From: Brassica napus
Taxonomy: Eukaryota; Streptophyta; Magnoliopsida; Brassicales; Brassicaceae
DNA: 64,000 nt
Direction of reading: 5' to 3'
Assembly (NCBI RefSeq): GCF_020379485.1
Contig: NC_063444.1
Coordinates: forward strand, 4,412,652 to 4,476,651
The translations under genes and the position numbers were made by a program. The notes beneath the pieces are model-generated. The model had not been told where the DNA came from and did no database searches. It saw only the letters and a list, made by a program, of their open reading frames with translations. Below, piece by piece: positions 46,885 through 58,477 of this stretch (its first letter is position 1; each line of letters starts with the position of its first letter).

Positions 46885-48283
46885 TATAAGTCTTGGTTAA
46901 ATCTCATTCCCATTGACTGTTTTTAACGAGTTTTTTGTTCACTGTTGTAGCAAAACCGGCATTGGACTGGAACATGAGGAAGAAGATTGCGATTGGAGCA
47001 GCAAGAGGTTTGACGTATCTACACGAGCAATGTGATCCCAAGATCATTCACAGAGATGTCAAAGCAGCTAATATACTCTTTGACGAGTGCTTTGAAGCTG
47101 TTGTTGGTGACTTTGGGCTTGCGAAGCTCCTCAACCACGAGGATTCTCATGTCTCGACCACGGTCCGTGGCACCGTTGGTCACATTGCACCTGAATATCT
47201 TTCCACAGGTCAGTCTTCTGAGAAGACCGATGTGTTTGGGTTTGGTATACTCTTGCTTGAGCTCATAACCGGATTGAGAGCTCAGTTTGGTAAAACCGCT
47301 AGCCAGAAAGGAGTTATGCTTGAATGTGTAAGCAATAAGACTCATAATCACACTTTCTTGATTACAATCAACTGAATCAAACTTTGGTTTAGGTGAAGAA
47401 ACTGCATGAAGAAATGAAGGTAGAGGAACTGGTGGACCGAGAACTAGGGACAAACTATGATAAGAGTGAAGTCGGAGAGATGTCGCAAGTGGCTTTGCTA
47501 TGCACACAATATCTTCCAGCTCATCGTCCTAAAATGTTTGAAGTGGTTTTGATGCTGGAAGGAGATGGTTTAGCTGAGAGATGGGCTGCTTCGCATAACC
47601 ATTCACATTTCTACCATGCCAATATCTCTTTCAAGACAATCTCATCTTTGTCTACTACTTCTGTGCCAAGGCTTAATGAAGCACATTGCAATGATCCAAC
47701 TTACCAAATGTTTGGGTCTTCGGCTTTCGACAATGATGATGCTGATCAACAGCCTTTAGATTTGCTAGCCATGGAACTATCGGGTCTAAGATAACACACA
47801 GATAGAAAGATATCATCTTTCTATCAAACTACCCAAGGAAGAAGCTCTACACTTATTAGAATATAGACATGTATGATAAAATTTCTCCACAGTTTGAGAT
47901 TCTGTGGCGATGTATGTATATATTTTGCTTTAACGGTAATGATGACAAATGAAGAAATATATGAGACTGATTTGTTTGACTCTTCTTTTGACTAGAATCT
48001 GTTTTGCTCTCTCTCAAATGTATCATTACTCATTTGAAGGATGAGAAGTTTGCTCTTTTTGTTGTTACCCGAAGCTGGTCGTTGTCCTCAAATAAGAACA
48101 TCTCCAGATGTAAACATCATTTTTTCTTTAAAATTTGACTTAAAAAAATGAAAGGAAATAACATGTTCTCGATTGATTTGTTTCAGTTTTTCTTTATTAA
48201 AGAAAATTCTAATTACCATTTTTTCATTAAACTATTAATAAAACTTTATACCTTTTCAAATTTACTGATTTTATCCAACAAAA
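46884..48283. repeat. Duplicated block, copy 2 (SARK exons 9-10 plus 3' flank)
   Basis: Partner of 32863-34240. Identity continues about 490 bp past the stop codon and ceases after TCCAACAAA, where Helitron-like AT-rich sequence begins. Confidence 0.93.
46951..47794 (+). pseudogene. Partial SARK copy: kinase exons 9 and 10 only, frames intact
   Basis: 46884-46950 is the end of the intron before exon 9; exon 9 (46951-47327) and exon 10 (47393-47794) follow with correct phases and GT-AG borders. The translation runs from [20 protein letters not shown] through [13 protein letters not shown] (Leu to Phe in the catalytic loop), [20 protein letters not shown] and [20 protein letters not shown] to AMELSGLR. 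It lacks the 17-bp and 1-bp deletions of the longer copy, so it preserves an earlier state of these exons. Signal peptide, LRRs, membrane span and the glycine loop/lysine half of the kinase are absent, so it cannot be a receptor. Both copies carry Cys where the conserved Trp of MLEW stands. Confidence 0.92.
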
Positions 48284-50169
48284 CGTATCATTTATACCTG
48301 ATAAAATGTATTAAGTTTTCATATGTTTTTGATCGTTCTGATTTAATTCTACTTTTGTGATCTTCTCTGTTTATTTTTGTTCTCTTCCTCTCCTTGTTGT
48401 ATATCTATCTATATTTTTGCATCAGTAGTGATTCAACTAACAAAAAGAGACGACTATGTTTATCCAGGAACGGACCATCTCTTTCGAAAAAAGTAAATTT
48501 TTTTTATATAAAGTTAAATAACTTATAAAGCATATAATATAAGATGTGTATGCTAATCAAGTGCAATTTATTTATTATGCGTGATCCTCTTCGGTACGTC
48601 TGAGAGCCAAAGGTAATCTCAAAGCTTTTTAAAAACTTTGAAATTCATTGACGTTGTCCTATCAATAATATAATTTGTTATATTTTGGGGAATGTTTACA
48701 TCTTTAAATATTTTTGTTAGAATTACATCTTTTCTGGCTCAAAGCTTAGAGAAGGAAATCGTAAATCATCTATGTTGTTACAATGAAACCAATGATAATA
48801 AATCTCAGGTAATTCAAATCTCTCTTATATTTCATGGCTGATTTTTTATTGGGGTTATGCGTGAAATATTTGTTTTTTCTCAATTATATTTTTCTGATGT
48901 TTTAAGATTAGTGTTAAATGTGATCGTTTTCTAAACGTTCTAATGTATTCTTTGTTCATATGGACATAGTATAAATATCAATATGTAACATCGAATCTTT
49001 CATATTAGCCATATACATCTAACATAAGTATTATATAGTTGTAATATATGTAATTATCAATTTAATATTAATGTTAATGCCCGCACATGCGTGCGGGCGG
49101 TCCACTTAGTTTTACCATTAAAAATGAAAAAATTAAAAATATTGTAATAGGAGGATAAATTTTCAAAATACATTTTATAAAGTAATGTATAAGCTTCTAT
49201 AAATGACTTAGAACCTCTAATAAGCCAATATAAATAATTTTATAAATGTATTTATAATTTTATAAATGATTTATAAACCATGCATTGAATTATTAGACAT
49301 TAATAGTTTTTATGATACTTTATATACAAATATAATTCTTTCTATACGAATATAAAATCATTATATCATTTCAAATAAATATTTTTGTTTATTATTTTAT
49401 GTAATTTATAAATATATAAAAAAATTGATCGCATTATTACTCTTTCATAGTTTCAACAATTAGTTACCATAAATAATTATTTCTAATATTATGTAGATTA
49501 TTTGGAAAGTGGTAATTGAATTATCTTTTCCATTTAGATATAATTATAATAAATAAAATTAAAATCATCGGCCAATCAAATTATAACAATTTGAAGAGTT
49601 CATTTATGGTCAACATGTAATAAAAAATCACTTATGTGACTTCTCAATCAATATATAGTAGGATTTATATTTTTATAAATAATTTATAACATTATATAAA
49701 TAATTTTAAATTTCTGATAAATTTATTCTGTAAACAACGATAAATAATTTAAAAATCATATTAATAGACATGTTTGGATTTTGTAATATTTAAAATAGTT
49801 ATTATATAATTATATTCGAATACAATTCATCAAGTGGAGTATAAAACCATTTTAATTATCTTATATAAAAATTAGTTCATTATATTTTATAGTTTATAAA
49901 TATTAAAAGTAATAAATAAAACATTATTAATCTTTCTATAATTTCGAGAATTAGTTGCAATAAATTGTTATTTGTAATATTCTTTAGATTATATGGCAAG
50001 TGATGTTAAATGTTTTTAGACTTACCTTAAATTTTTAGATCTAATTTAAATAAATAAAAATTAAAAACAATCGACCAATCAAATTATAACAATTTTTTGA
50101 AACTTCAACTATGAGCGACACGTCACCAGAAATCATTAAAGTGACTTCTCATTTAATATATAAGGGGGA
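48284..50169. mobile_element. Cluster of Helitron ends
   Basis: A terminal hairpin GCCCGCACATGCGTGCGGGC at about 49080-49099, with CTTAGT ten bases on, marks a plus-strand 3' end. Two minus-strand 5' ends follow: TCCTACTATATATTGATTGA at 49663 and TCCCCCTTATATATTAAATG at 50169, both followed on the plus strand by T. The roughly 300 bp inside each 5' end are related (shared GGCCAATCAAATTATAACAA or GACC..., and GTGACTTCTCA), spaced about 506 bp. No genes are seen. Confidence 0.6.
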
Positions 50170-50742
50170 TTATTCGTCAAACATTCAGCAATTTCTCTTG
50201 TAAAAAAAAATATAGGTTTTAATTTCTCGAGCGTAGGGAATAAATGTGTAGAACAAGAATAAAGATGCATGTAATATGAAACAAGTACAAAGATGCATGT
50301 GATGTGAAAATAAGGTGATTAGTTGCGAACCATCTCGCTGCTTACATAATCCTGCTCAGCCTAATTCGGCATCTTGGCCACTTCCATCTCGTGCTTTTCC
50401 TATTCTATCTTGTTCTTTTAGTAATTTGATTCTATAAACCAAGATCAAAAATTGATAAATTTCATGATTTTAGTCATCAAGGAGAAATTTCATGATTTTA
50501 GTCGTCAAAGGAGAAAACATTTTTTGACAATTTGATGTAACCGGCCCTGGGCTAAAGCTGGTAAAACCCAAGCTTTAGGCGCCAAATTATATTATATATT
50601 TAAAGGACAGTAAATCGACATATGTTAACAGTTGTGCAGTGGTTTAAGCTTACAATATTTTCGCAGTGGGGCAGGTTCGAATCTTGTTCATACCATTTGA
50701 GTACAATAATTTTTTCTATCTGGGTTCAAAGGTTTTGGGCTT
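50170..50742. repeat. Repeat R, copy 2
   Basis: Partner of 22556-23160, starting at TTATTCGTCAAACATTCAGC and truncated at GGTTTTGGGCTTTA, where unit A copy 3 begins. It keeps the B-box-like GGTTCGAATC near 50674 but lacks the 43-bp tandem duplication of copy 1. Confidence 0.85.
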
Positions 50743-50744
50743 TA

Positions 50745-51040
50745 TTTATCCTTTCTTTTACTTGTCTTTGTCTTGCAACAATCTCAGTGGCCTTGTTTGT
50801 TTGTTTTTATGTTTTCTTTGTGGTGGTCCGGGAGACTTGTGTGATATTTATATTTTGGGTGTTTATTATGTCAAATATATCCTTTTTATTCTATGAATTG
50901 TAATTTGTGGGTGGATATGTATTTTACTAAATGCGCTGATGAATTTATCTACTTATCATCCATCCTTTACGGTATTTGTTAATCTTAGACAGCAAATACA
51001 ACAGCTTCAAATTGAAAGTTAAGTGTGTGTACCATACGTT
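50745..51040. repeat. Unit A, copy 3
   Basis: About 295 bp nearly identical to copy 1 (35396-35700), again with the degenerate SARK exon-6 start (CTTGCAACAATCTCAGTGGC) and ending at AAGTTAAGTGTGTGTAC. The left junction is with truncated repeat R. Confidence 0.88.
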
Positions 51041-51212
51041 TAACAAGCCTTTCAACGTTGTGACACAAATGTACCGTGACAGAGTAATGTATTAACAAAC
51101 GGAATGGAATATATGCGGAAAAAAAAGATGCAAACTTGGCAACGTGTCAAATCTTATGAACACTTGTCATCACCCTTTAGCTCCAGAGCTCAGTTTCCTA
51201 AAAAGCATAATA

Positions 51213-53132
51213 TCAAAGGAATGTAAATATATGGAGGAAAAGGGAAAATACAGAATCAAACAAAGTGTGGTCGCAAATTTTACCTATCTTGCGCAGCACG
51301 CTTTTGCATGTAAGGAACACTTGGTATCCAGGATCATGAAGCTCAAAATCAAACTTTCTGGACACAATTTCAGAGCAAATGTTTCTGCAAAGCTCAATAT
51401 CAAGAGTTTCAAACCTCCTTACGATGCTTTGATGAACAAAGTGGCCATTGGGGTTTGTCACCAATTCTTCAAGGTTGATCTCTTTGAAGCAATCAAGAAC
51501 GGTCATGTCATCGCTGTTACGGAAAATACTCTGTACAACAAAGTGAGAATATGCAATTTTGGAAAGAATCATCAGAGTGCCCTTCAAAGACGCAATGGCA
51601 AGCTTAGAAGCTTCGTTTTGAAGACAAATGAGACTCTGAACAACATGGTTCCTGCATTAAATACATTACAAGTAAGAGGTCATATATGTAAGTGCGACTA
51701 ATGTATCAAAAAAAGAAAGTAAATGCCACTAATGCATGCGACAAAGCAAGGAGAACAGATGGCCATAATCATTTCTTTACGTGTGGGTGTGCTTTGTTAT
51801 CTTTGGTTACCAAACAAAAATAAATGGTGAATATAATTACGTCTACTTCAAATTAAATAAGAATCACATTTTGAAAAAAGGAAAAGTTTATACCCATATT
51901 TGAGCTTAGAGATAGCCACAAGATGTTCCTGAATTGCTTGAACAAGAGAGAAGTTAAACTCCATGGAAGAAACAGTGATCAAGTCACACAGGTTCTTATA
52001 GGCTTTAAAATGGCTTGATAGAGAAATGATGTTGCCTGAGATGGTGGCTAGAAGCGGCTTTAAAAAAAATAACAAAACACAATCATATTAAATCATGTTT
52101 AATCATCTCATCTGATAAACAAAGGGACTAAGTAATACCTGACGAGCTTGGAATCCAACTTTCTCGGATGTAATGAAAGAAATAAGAGGCTTAACATCAT
52201 CATCATTCTTCAAAAATCTCATTAAGAGCTCTCCCTGAATCAAACCAGCAAATTGCTGGTTCTTCCCACCCTTGTCAGTCACTAAGAATATAGTCTCACG
52301 CCTAAACAAATATAAACTTTGGTGAGAAAAAGAACAAGCGAAAAAACAAAGTCATCATAAAGCTCATGAACAAAAATTGCCTTGAAAGCGAAACCATACC
52401 CTTGTTTGTTGAGTAAAGCCTGTCCGAAATCTTGAAGATTACTTGTGAATCCATCAAACAACGAGTGTAAATCTTCATCGCAGGCAACAGAGATTAAGCC
52501 GCTTAAGTTTTTAGAACCTTTCTCATGGTTTGATAGAAGCAAAATGTTGTTTGATATGGTAGCTAGAAGAGGCTATAAAAATAACACAAACGATCATATT
52601 AGTTAACTTTCAATCAATCTAATCTGATAAACAAAGGGACTAAGTAATACCTGACGAGCTCCGAAACCAACTTTCTCTGATGAAATGAAAGTAATCAACG
52701 GCTTAACATCAACAGAAGTCATCATCAATCTAACTAAGAGATCTCCTTGAATCAAACCGGCAAAATGCTTGTTGTTCCCAGAGTAGTCAGTCACCAAGAT
52801 TATACTCTCCAGCCTGGAAAAATAAAGCTCTGGTTAGAAAACGAATCGAGATTAGGGTTTAAAGAATCGGATTCTTACCCAAGCTCGTTGAGAAGACTTT
52901 GTCCCAATTCTTGACGATTTTTTGTCAATTCATCGTATATCGAGATCAGATCTGCATCGCGTGAGAGTTCATAAGCTCTGTTGCAGAAGAGCACCAGAAC
53001 TCGATGGCCTTCTGGATCGCTCGCGAGGAGATGAACACCAACTCGAATTAGCCGTTGCGCTAGGTCGCAGAGATCGAATACCGAAGCTGCCTCCAGGATT
53101 CGGCAGAACCTAGATGCATCCATTGCGTCCAT
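51213..53132 (-). CDS. Pumilio-family (PUF) RNA-binding protein, APUM-like
   Basis: Six exons: 53132-52879, 52813-52651, 52572-52400, 52301-52139, 52057-51894 and 51651-51213. All introns are GT-AG, phases are consistent (2,0,2,0,2) and the product is 451 residues with no lesion. Puf repeats are clearest at the end: LKYGNHVVQSLICLQNEASK, SKIAYSHFVVQSIFRNSDD, NPNGHFVHQSIVRRFE and HDPGYQVFLTCKSVL. Upstream repeats are degenerate (LGLESIILVTDYSGNNKHFA, QGRETIFLVTDKGGKNQQFA) and lack the usual Asn/Tyr..Gln RNA-reading residues. Exons 2-3 and 4-5 are clearly related pairs (both contain FAGLIQG.LL.R and DVKPLI.FI.SEKVGF.ARQ). Family role: binding 3' UTRs to control mRNA stability and translation. 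Divergent crucifer APUMs of this type are poorly studied. Confidence 0.87.
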
Positions 53133-53262
53133 GGCGATTCACTGCTTTTTCAGAGAAAATCGTGAAGAGTAAGAGAAAATAGAGCCAGAGAAAATCGTGA
53201 AGAGTAAGAGAAAATGTTTAGGAGGGAAATGTATACCTGAAATTCGAAGAGGATGGTTATGG

Positions 53263-53454
53263 TCAAGGTGGGCCGTTGGATGATAGTTTTTTTAGACGGT
53301 TGATATTAATTGTCACGCGCCTGGATCTCATCTCATCCATCCAAAAGATCTCATTTGACGGTTTAGATTGACTGATTTGTGCGCACTCGGATTCGGAATT
53401 GGAGTTCATCCTTCGCTTGTGTTTTTCGAACAGAGTTTTGTGCTTTTGTTGCAA
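53263..53454 (-). other. Upstream ORF in the putative PUF leader
   Basis: A 63-codon frame lies between a probable TATA box and the PUF start codon. No family is recognised. A CAG|GTATAC donor-like site at about 53237 and a CAG near 53150 suggest a possible 5' UTR intron. The frame may be a translated uORF or noise. Confidence 0.3.
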
Positions 53455-53502
53455 AGAGAGAGTGTGAGGGAGAGAGCCTCTTGGAATGAATTAGTTTTTT
53501 CC

Positions 53503-53510
53503 TTTTTATA
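53503..53510 (-). promoter_or_regulatory. Probable TATA box of the PUF gene
   Basis: TATAAAAA on the minus strand about 370 bp upstream of the PUF ATG, followed by a CT-rich stretch (CTCTCTCCCTCACACTCTCT) common at plant transcription starts. Confidence 0.45.
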
Positions 53511-53519
53511 CCTCTCTTT

Positions 53520-55520
53520 GGTTTAATAAAGAATTAAATGGTTGCTTCCATTACATCCGTTTGATTGGATCAACGTCCGGTGATATTTAATCCTACGGTT
53601 CGGGTCTATCGATGCCAGATTTAACTCTTCTTTTCCCGGTTTTGATTTTATGAATATACCTTTTTTTCTTTTTTTTTCTTTTTTGGGAATGACAAAACAA
53701 GCTCCGTTTATTATTCAACCTCTGATTTTAGCTTCCTCTCCACGCTTCCAATCTAAACCGTCGGATTCATTGATATTTCACATTTACCCATACATTTTTG
53801 AAAAATCGATTTAATTTTTTTTTTTTTATGAAACTGTTTTCGAATGTTTAAATTTCATCGGACATGTAACACATAGTGTTATTTATTCTCATCTTGTGAT
53901 GGTATTCTTATTTGTTTGCTAAACTTTCCTTAATCAACAGTTTCCTCTCGTAATTAAATTTAACATCCTTAAATATCACACAACTTTATATAAGCACTTC
54001 AAACAACGTCGCATTTCTCTCCAAGTTTCCTACTCACATCCGCTGGAATCTATTACATTAATCCAACGGTTCGGATTTCTCCCGATTTTCGTTTTTTAAA
54101 AAAAATGTTTTTGTAAACCTGTTTTTCTTTTGCTCCTTTTCCATGCATTGCCTCTTTTCACTCACCGATACAAAACAATTAGTAAAAAAGAATGCGCTTT
54201 AATTGATTGATTCGACTTCACGCTTTGCTGTTAAGTTATTATGACTAACTTTACATTTACTATACCTATTTTGCTCGGTTAAACTTAAACCTTTTTTCTC
54301 TTTTTGGCGGCGTACATTTTTCAAAAAGCAAAAAAAAAAAAAAAAAAAAAACGTTTGTAATTTCTCGCCAACTTAAACTTTTTTTCTCTTTTTGGAAACT
54401 GTTTTCAAAAGTGTTATTTATTTCCTCGGTTTTAACTTTTATTCTTTATGGGAATTACCCATTTCATTTTGCTTCTTCTTTTCTTCCATTGGTAAGTTCC
54501 TTTTACCACTCCCAACGGTAACTAATTAATTATTACGCACGCTAATATTAGAGAGAACATGCATGTAGTACTTTTCTTCATTCATTGGTTCTGTATTCCT
54601 CGTTTGGATTTGAATGGTATTAACAATTTGACAGGAAAAAGAAATGCTATGGTGCACGCAACACACCCTTTTCTTTATAAGATTTAAGAGTACTATAACA
54701 TATATTTCAAAGTGTTATTAACATTTTAAATTATGGTTGAACAATACGTAAGTTAAAGAAGACACTCGATCAAAGCCGAGATTGATTACGCAAAAATCTA
54801 TTTGATTACACTCGAACAATAGGTTACAACTTGTTGCAGAAATACATTGGACGATTGTTATCTCTTCTGAATTCGTTTGATTTGACCTGGGTCATAATTT
54901 AAACGGGCCTAGGACAAGAAATATTTTACTTAAAATTGAAGAGAGAAATAGGGTTTAAGACGCCGTTCGAACTCAGGAAAAGGGTGCCAAAGGATAAATC
55001 AAGAAACCATTTGATCTGATATCCACTATTAAACCAATCTTAAAAAATAAGACCTTTAAATTAAACATGTGTAATTTACTTTCATATAAACAAAACAATA
55101 ACAATCCAGTTGGGAATCAATCAAGTGATCTCAATGCAGACCAGAGTAAGTATATTAAGATTAAAGAGGACGTTCAATCGTTTTTGATAATCAATCTTTT
55201 GGACAATTTAACCGTTACAATTGTAGGTATTTCTTAACCGGGACAATACCTTTGACTTTAACGTTTTCATTTATTATATTTTTGTATATGATATTTTATT
55301 GTAGCCATAGTATAATGCATTGTCGTAATATTTTAGTCTCTCCAACCAAAGAATGTCGACGTCATGGAACAACACTAAATAACAACAGTAAGATTATTTA
55401 TAGAGGCACTAAATATGAATCATTCATTTTGTTATAGTTTAGAGACGCAAGGAAGGGGGAATATCTCATACGTAAGAGAGTACATAAAGTCTGATAATGA
55501 TATACTTGGCCTTTTTGCTT
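53520..55520. other. Intergenic, T-rich and A-rich tracts
   Basis: Many pyrimidine-rich tracts with TTTTTCTTTTT words and a poly-A run at 54329-54351. The inverted partner of the 5.75-kb repeat is at about 54640-54812. No gene or complete element is recognised. Confidence 0.45.
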
Positions 55521-55526
55521 CTTTTG

Positions 55527-55706
55527 ACTGTCCATCACCCAAACTTAACCTCGTTTGTTGGTTACTGCGATAATGGACGTAGCATGGCTCTCATCTATGA
55601 GTACATGGCCAATGGAAACTTTCAGGAATATCTTTCAAGTGAGAAGGCAGAGAATCTTAGCTGGGAGAAGAGACTCCATATATAGCCATAGACTCTGCAC
55701 AAGGTT
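55527..55706 (+). pseudogene. Receptor-like kinase fragment (malectin-like LRR-RLK type)
   Basis: The translated text [20 protein letters not shown] plus [19 protein letters not shown] and LSWEKRLHI matches the kinase N-lobe to hinge of LRR-I (malectin-like) receptor kinases. Directly after, a 2-bp duplication shifts the frame away from the expected IAIDSAQG, which is still legible. No other kinase sequence follows, so it is a one-exon relic. Confidence 0.82.
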
Positions 55707-56111
55707 GGTCTAAATCCGAGAGTAGTCTGGTTCAGGTGTGAAAACGTTCATTACTTTAGATGCCCTGGAGAGAAACCTTAAAATAATAATAATAATAAAA
55801 AGAAACCTTGTGGTGTTCTTGATGCTTGTTGCATGACCCATGATAATTGTGACTTGTGTTGATATTAAAGGTTAATTAACTCAATCAAAAACTATATATA
55901 CTCCTTGTATGTTAAAATGATTTCTTTATAGAAACCCTTCTTGAAAAAGTCTAATGACTACAGTATAAACCTAATCAATGATTCAGTTTTCTTCGTTGTT
56001 TTGGTCGCACTGTGTTACATGGAACCTTGTTCTTGTTTACATATTGTAAGAGGAACTATTTTCTAATATGGTAACTATTTGAGGTCTGACTTATTTAACT
56101 GCCATGAACAA

Positions 56112-56266
56112 TTCAAGCACTGCGTAAACAGACTATGCAGAACAATTAAAAAATCTAATGGCACCAAAAGTTGGCTTTTCCACCAGATGTCCTCACCAAC
56201 CGTCTACAATGGAATGGATTATGACATTTTCTTCAGTAGAATATGTAATTATTGAACTCTTTTGTT
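56112..56266. repeat. Dispersed repeat, copy 1 (copy 2 at 63250-63405)
   Basis: About 155 bp containing GCGTAAACAGACTATGCAGA, TCCACCAGATGTCCTCACCA and TACAATGGAATGGATT occurs again at 63250-63405 in the same orientation with few differences. The content is unidentified; no frame spans it. Confidence 0.85.
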
Positions 56267-57399
56267 TGTTATCTAACTATCAAATTACTTGTCTAAACCG
56301 AAACATAAGTTAAGACTTTCTAAATAGCTGTTATTTTGTTTTAGCGGAGGTTTAAACCATGGAGGCATGTTTAAAGTATAATTATACATACAATATTCCC
56401 TTGCTGTAAAAAAGTATGATAAATAAAAAGCAAAAAAGAATATGGTTTACATGTATTCTCGCCTCTAGGCCGAAGAGGCACCACGTACGATTCCCACCAC
56501 TGTCTAATAATTGATAACTAGGTAATAACCGCGCCTTGCGATTAGTTTCGTTATTTTTAATAAAAACACATTAAATCTGTTTAGTGTGGATATCAGTTCG
56601 GTTTTAAGTTATTTTTTGTTTTTAATCTCCTAAAATGTAGCTATTATTTTATATTAATATATATTTTGGTTTATTCGTTTAGAATGTTTGATTTTTTATT
56701 TTTTTTGGTAAAAACCAAAATATTATTTGTTTATTTTCATATTATGAATTTAGATAGTCGTCATGTCGAACCAATGTTTCATATCATAGTTTGTAAACGG
56801 ATAATAGTTCAAAAAAAAAAAAACTATTAAGACAAATCATTTCACTACAATTTGGTCGGTAGTGAAAGAAGCATTAAGAAAAAAAATATTCCAATTTCCA
56901 AAAAAAAAAAGATACTTCAGTTGTAGTAAATAATTAGTTACAAGGTGGTAACATCAAGGTGCACATGTACGTGTATGTTAAAGTATATAAAAATAGTTCA
57001 CAAATATATAAAGACATTGTTAATTAATATTAAATGAAATTTTTGTTCAAAATAATACATGAAAGATAAAATTAAAATTAATTAAAAATTAAAAAGACTT
57101 TGACATTAGTGAATTTTTTCATATAACAAAAATAAATTGTATCCGTAAATAGACGTGGGCACAGATCGAATATCCGGGTATTTGGAAGCATTCATGTCGA
57201 TTCAATCTTTAGCAACCTGGGTAGTCGGTGACTCTGATATCCGAAATGATTTAGAATTTTAAAGAATATCCGATTTGATTCGTAAATAAAATAAAATTTT
57301 TAAAAATGATTGAAATTTTTTATAAAAACATTTTATTACAAAAATAAAATATTATTTAACTTTTTAAATTTTAATACCTAATATAATAAATTTAATTCA

Positions 57400-57720
57400 T
57401 AAAAATATTGTAAAACTTATATAAACTTTAATATATATAACATATATATATATATATAAATTTATGTACATATATGTATATATATATATGCATATAACAG
57501 ATCGAATTAGATATATGTTCCTAAAATTCGTATTTGTGATTTGTTTTTTTTTATATTGCATTTTAGTTTTGATTTGCTTCGTAGAGTTACGGATATCCAT
57601 ATTTTTTGTTTCTATCAAAACGGATAACGAATCGAATCAAAATTTATAAATATTTTGCTCAACTTTATCCGTAGACAATAAAAATAATATATATATATAT
57701 ATATATAGTTTAGCTTTTGA
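57400..57720. repeat. (TA)n-rich tracts
   Basis: Several TATATA runs (for example 57441-57458, 57476-57490, 57688-57708) in a very AT-rich stretch without genes. Confidence 0.8.
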
Positions 57721-57825
57721 TTCGTTATTTGTTTTGATTCGAACAGAAAAATCCAAAGTTTTATTGGAACCATGCATGTGGGTTTTATATTAAAAAATAC
57801 AAAGTATATAGTGTGAACACACCCC

Positions 57826-58452
57826 CTATATATTAATTGAGAAACATTTGAGAAGATGTAATCTCAATTTTGTAATAATTAAAAAAAATTATTTGTTTAT
57901 GTCTCAATTAATTAGGTAGTTAATTAATCTAACGTGTCAGCCTCACATTGAAATTGAAAAACATGTTGATCCAATTTTATTTTTATATCTCACTAGAAAC
58001 ATTTAATACCAACTATATGATATCATATGATATTAAAAAAGCAAGGGGGCTATTTCTTATATATTACTTCTTTAAATAAAACCTACTAAATTACCTAATG
58101 AGATTATGATATATATAGTAATTAATGATTTTAAATAATGAATTTTTGCTAATAATATGTATGCTTTCTATCATTTTTATTTAATTCTTTGTAACCAAAT
58201 AGTAGGCATGAGATTCTTCGGCCTAAACATTAGGTTTTTATGGGATAAATAATTTTTTGACCTAAAATATTTTTAAAAATGGAATCAGTTCATTAGTAAA
58301 CAAATTATGTAATTAACAAAAAAGGTTTAAAAAGTTGTTTAAGAATCATATATATTAATTCGATCAATAATATAAATTTTTTTCCATACGATATTTCTTA
58401 AATAATTTCATATAAATTTGTCCTGCGCAAAGCACATGTCTTATCCTAATTT
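57826..58452 (+). mobile_element. Degenerate Helitron-like element
   Basis: The left end CCCCTATATATTAATTGAGA and the right end CCTGCGCAAAGCACATGTCTTATCCTAAT resemble decayed Helitron termini (GC-rich stem, about 10 bp, CTA(G)). Neither end is exact, so this is tentative. Confidence 0.35.
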
Positions 58453-58477
58453 ATAATTATAGTGTGAACACGTTAGC

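Noticed and set aside
47019..47507. 162-codon minus-strand frame
   Set aside because: It is the antisense shadow of the SARK kinase exons.
51144..51701. 185-codon plus-strand frame
   Set aside because: It is the antisense shadow of exon 6 of the PUF gene, whose minus-strand frame has clear Puf repeats.
57397..57649. Tyr/Ile-rich frames on both strands
   Set aside because: They are translations of TATATA tracts.
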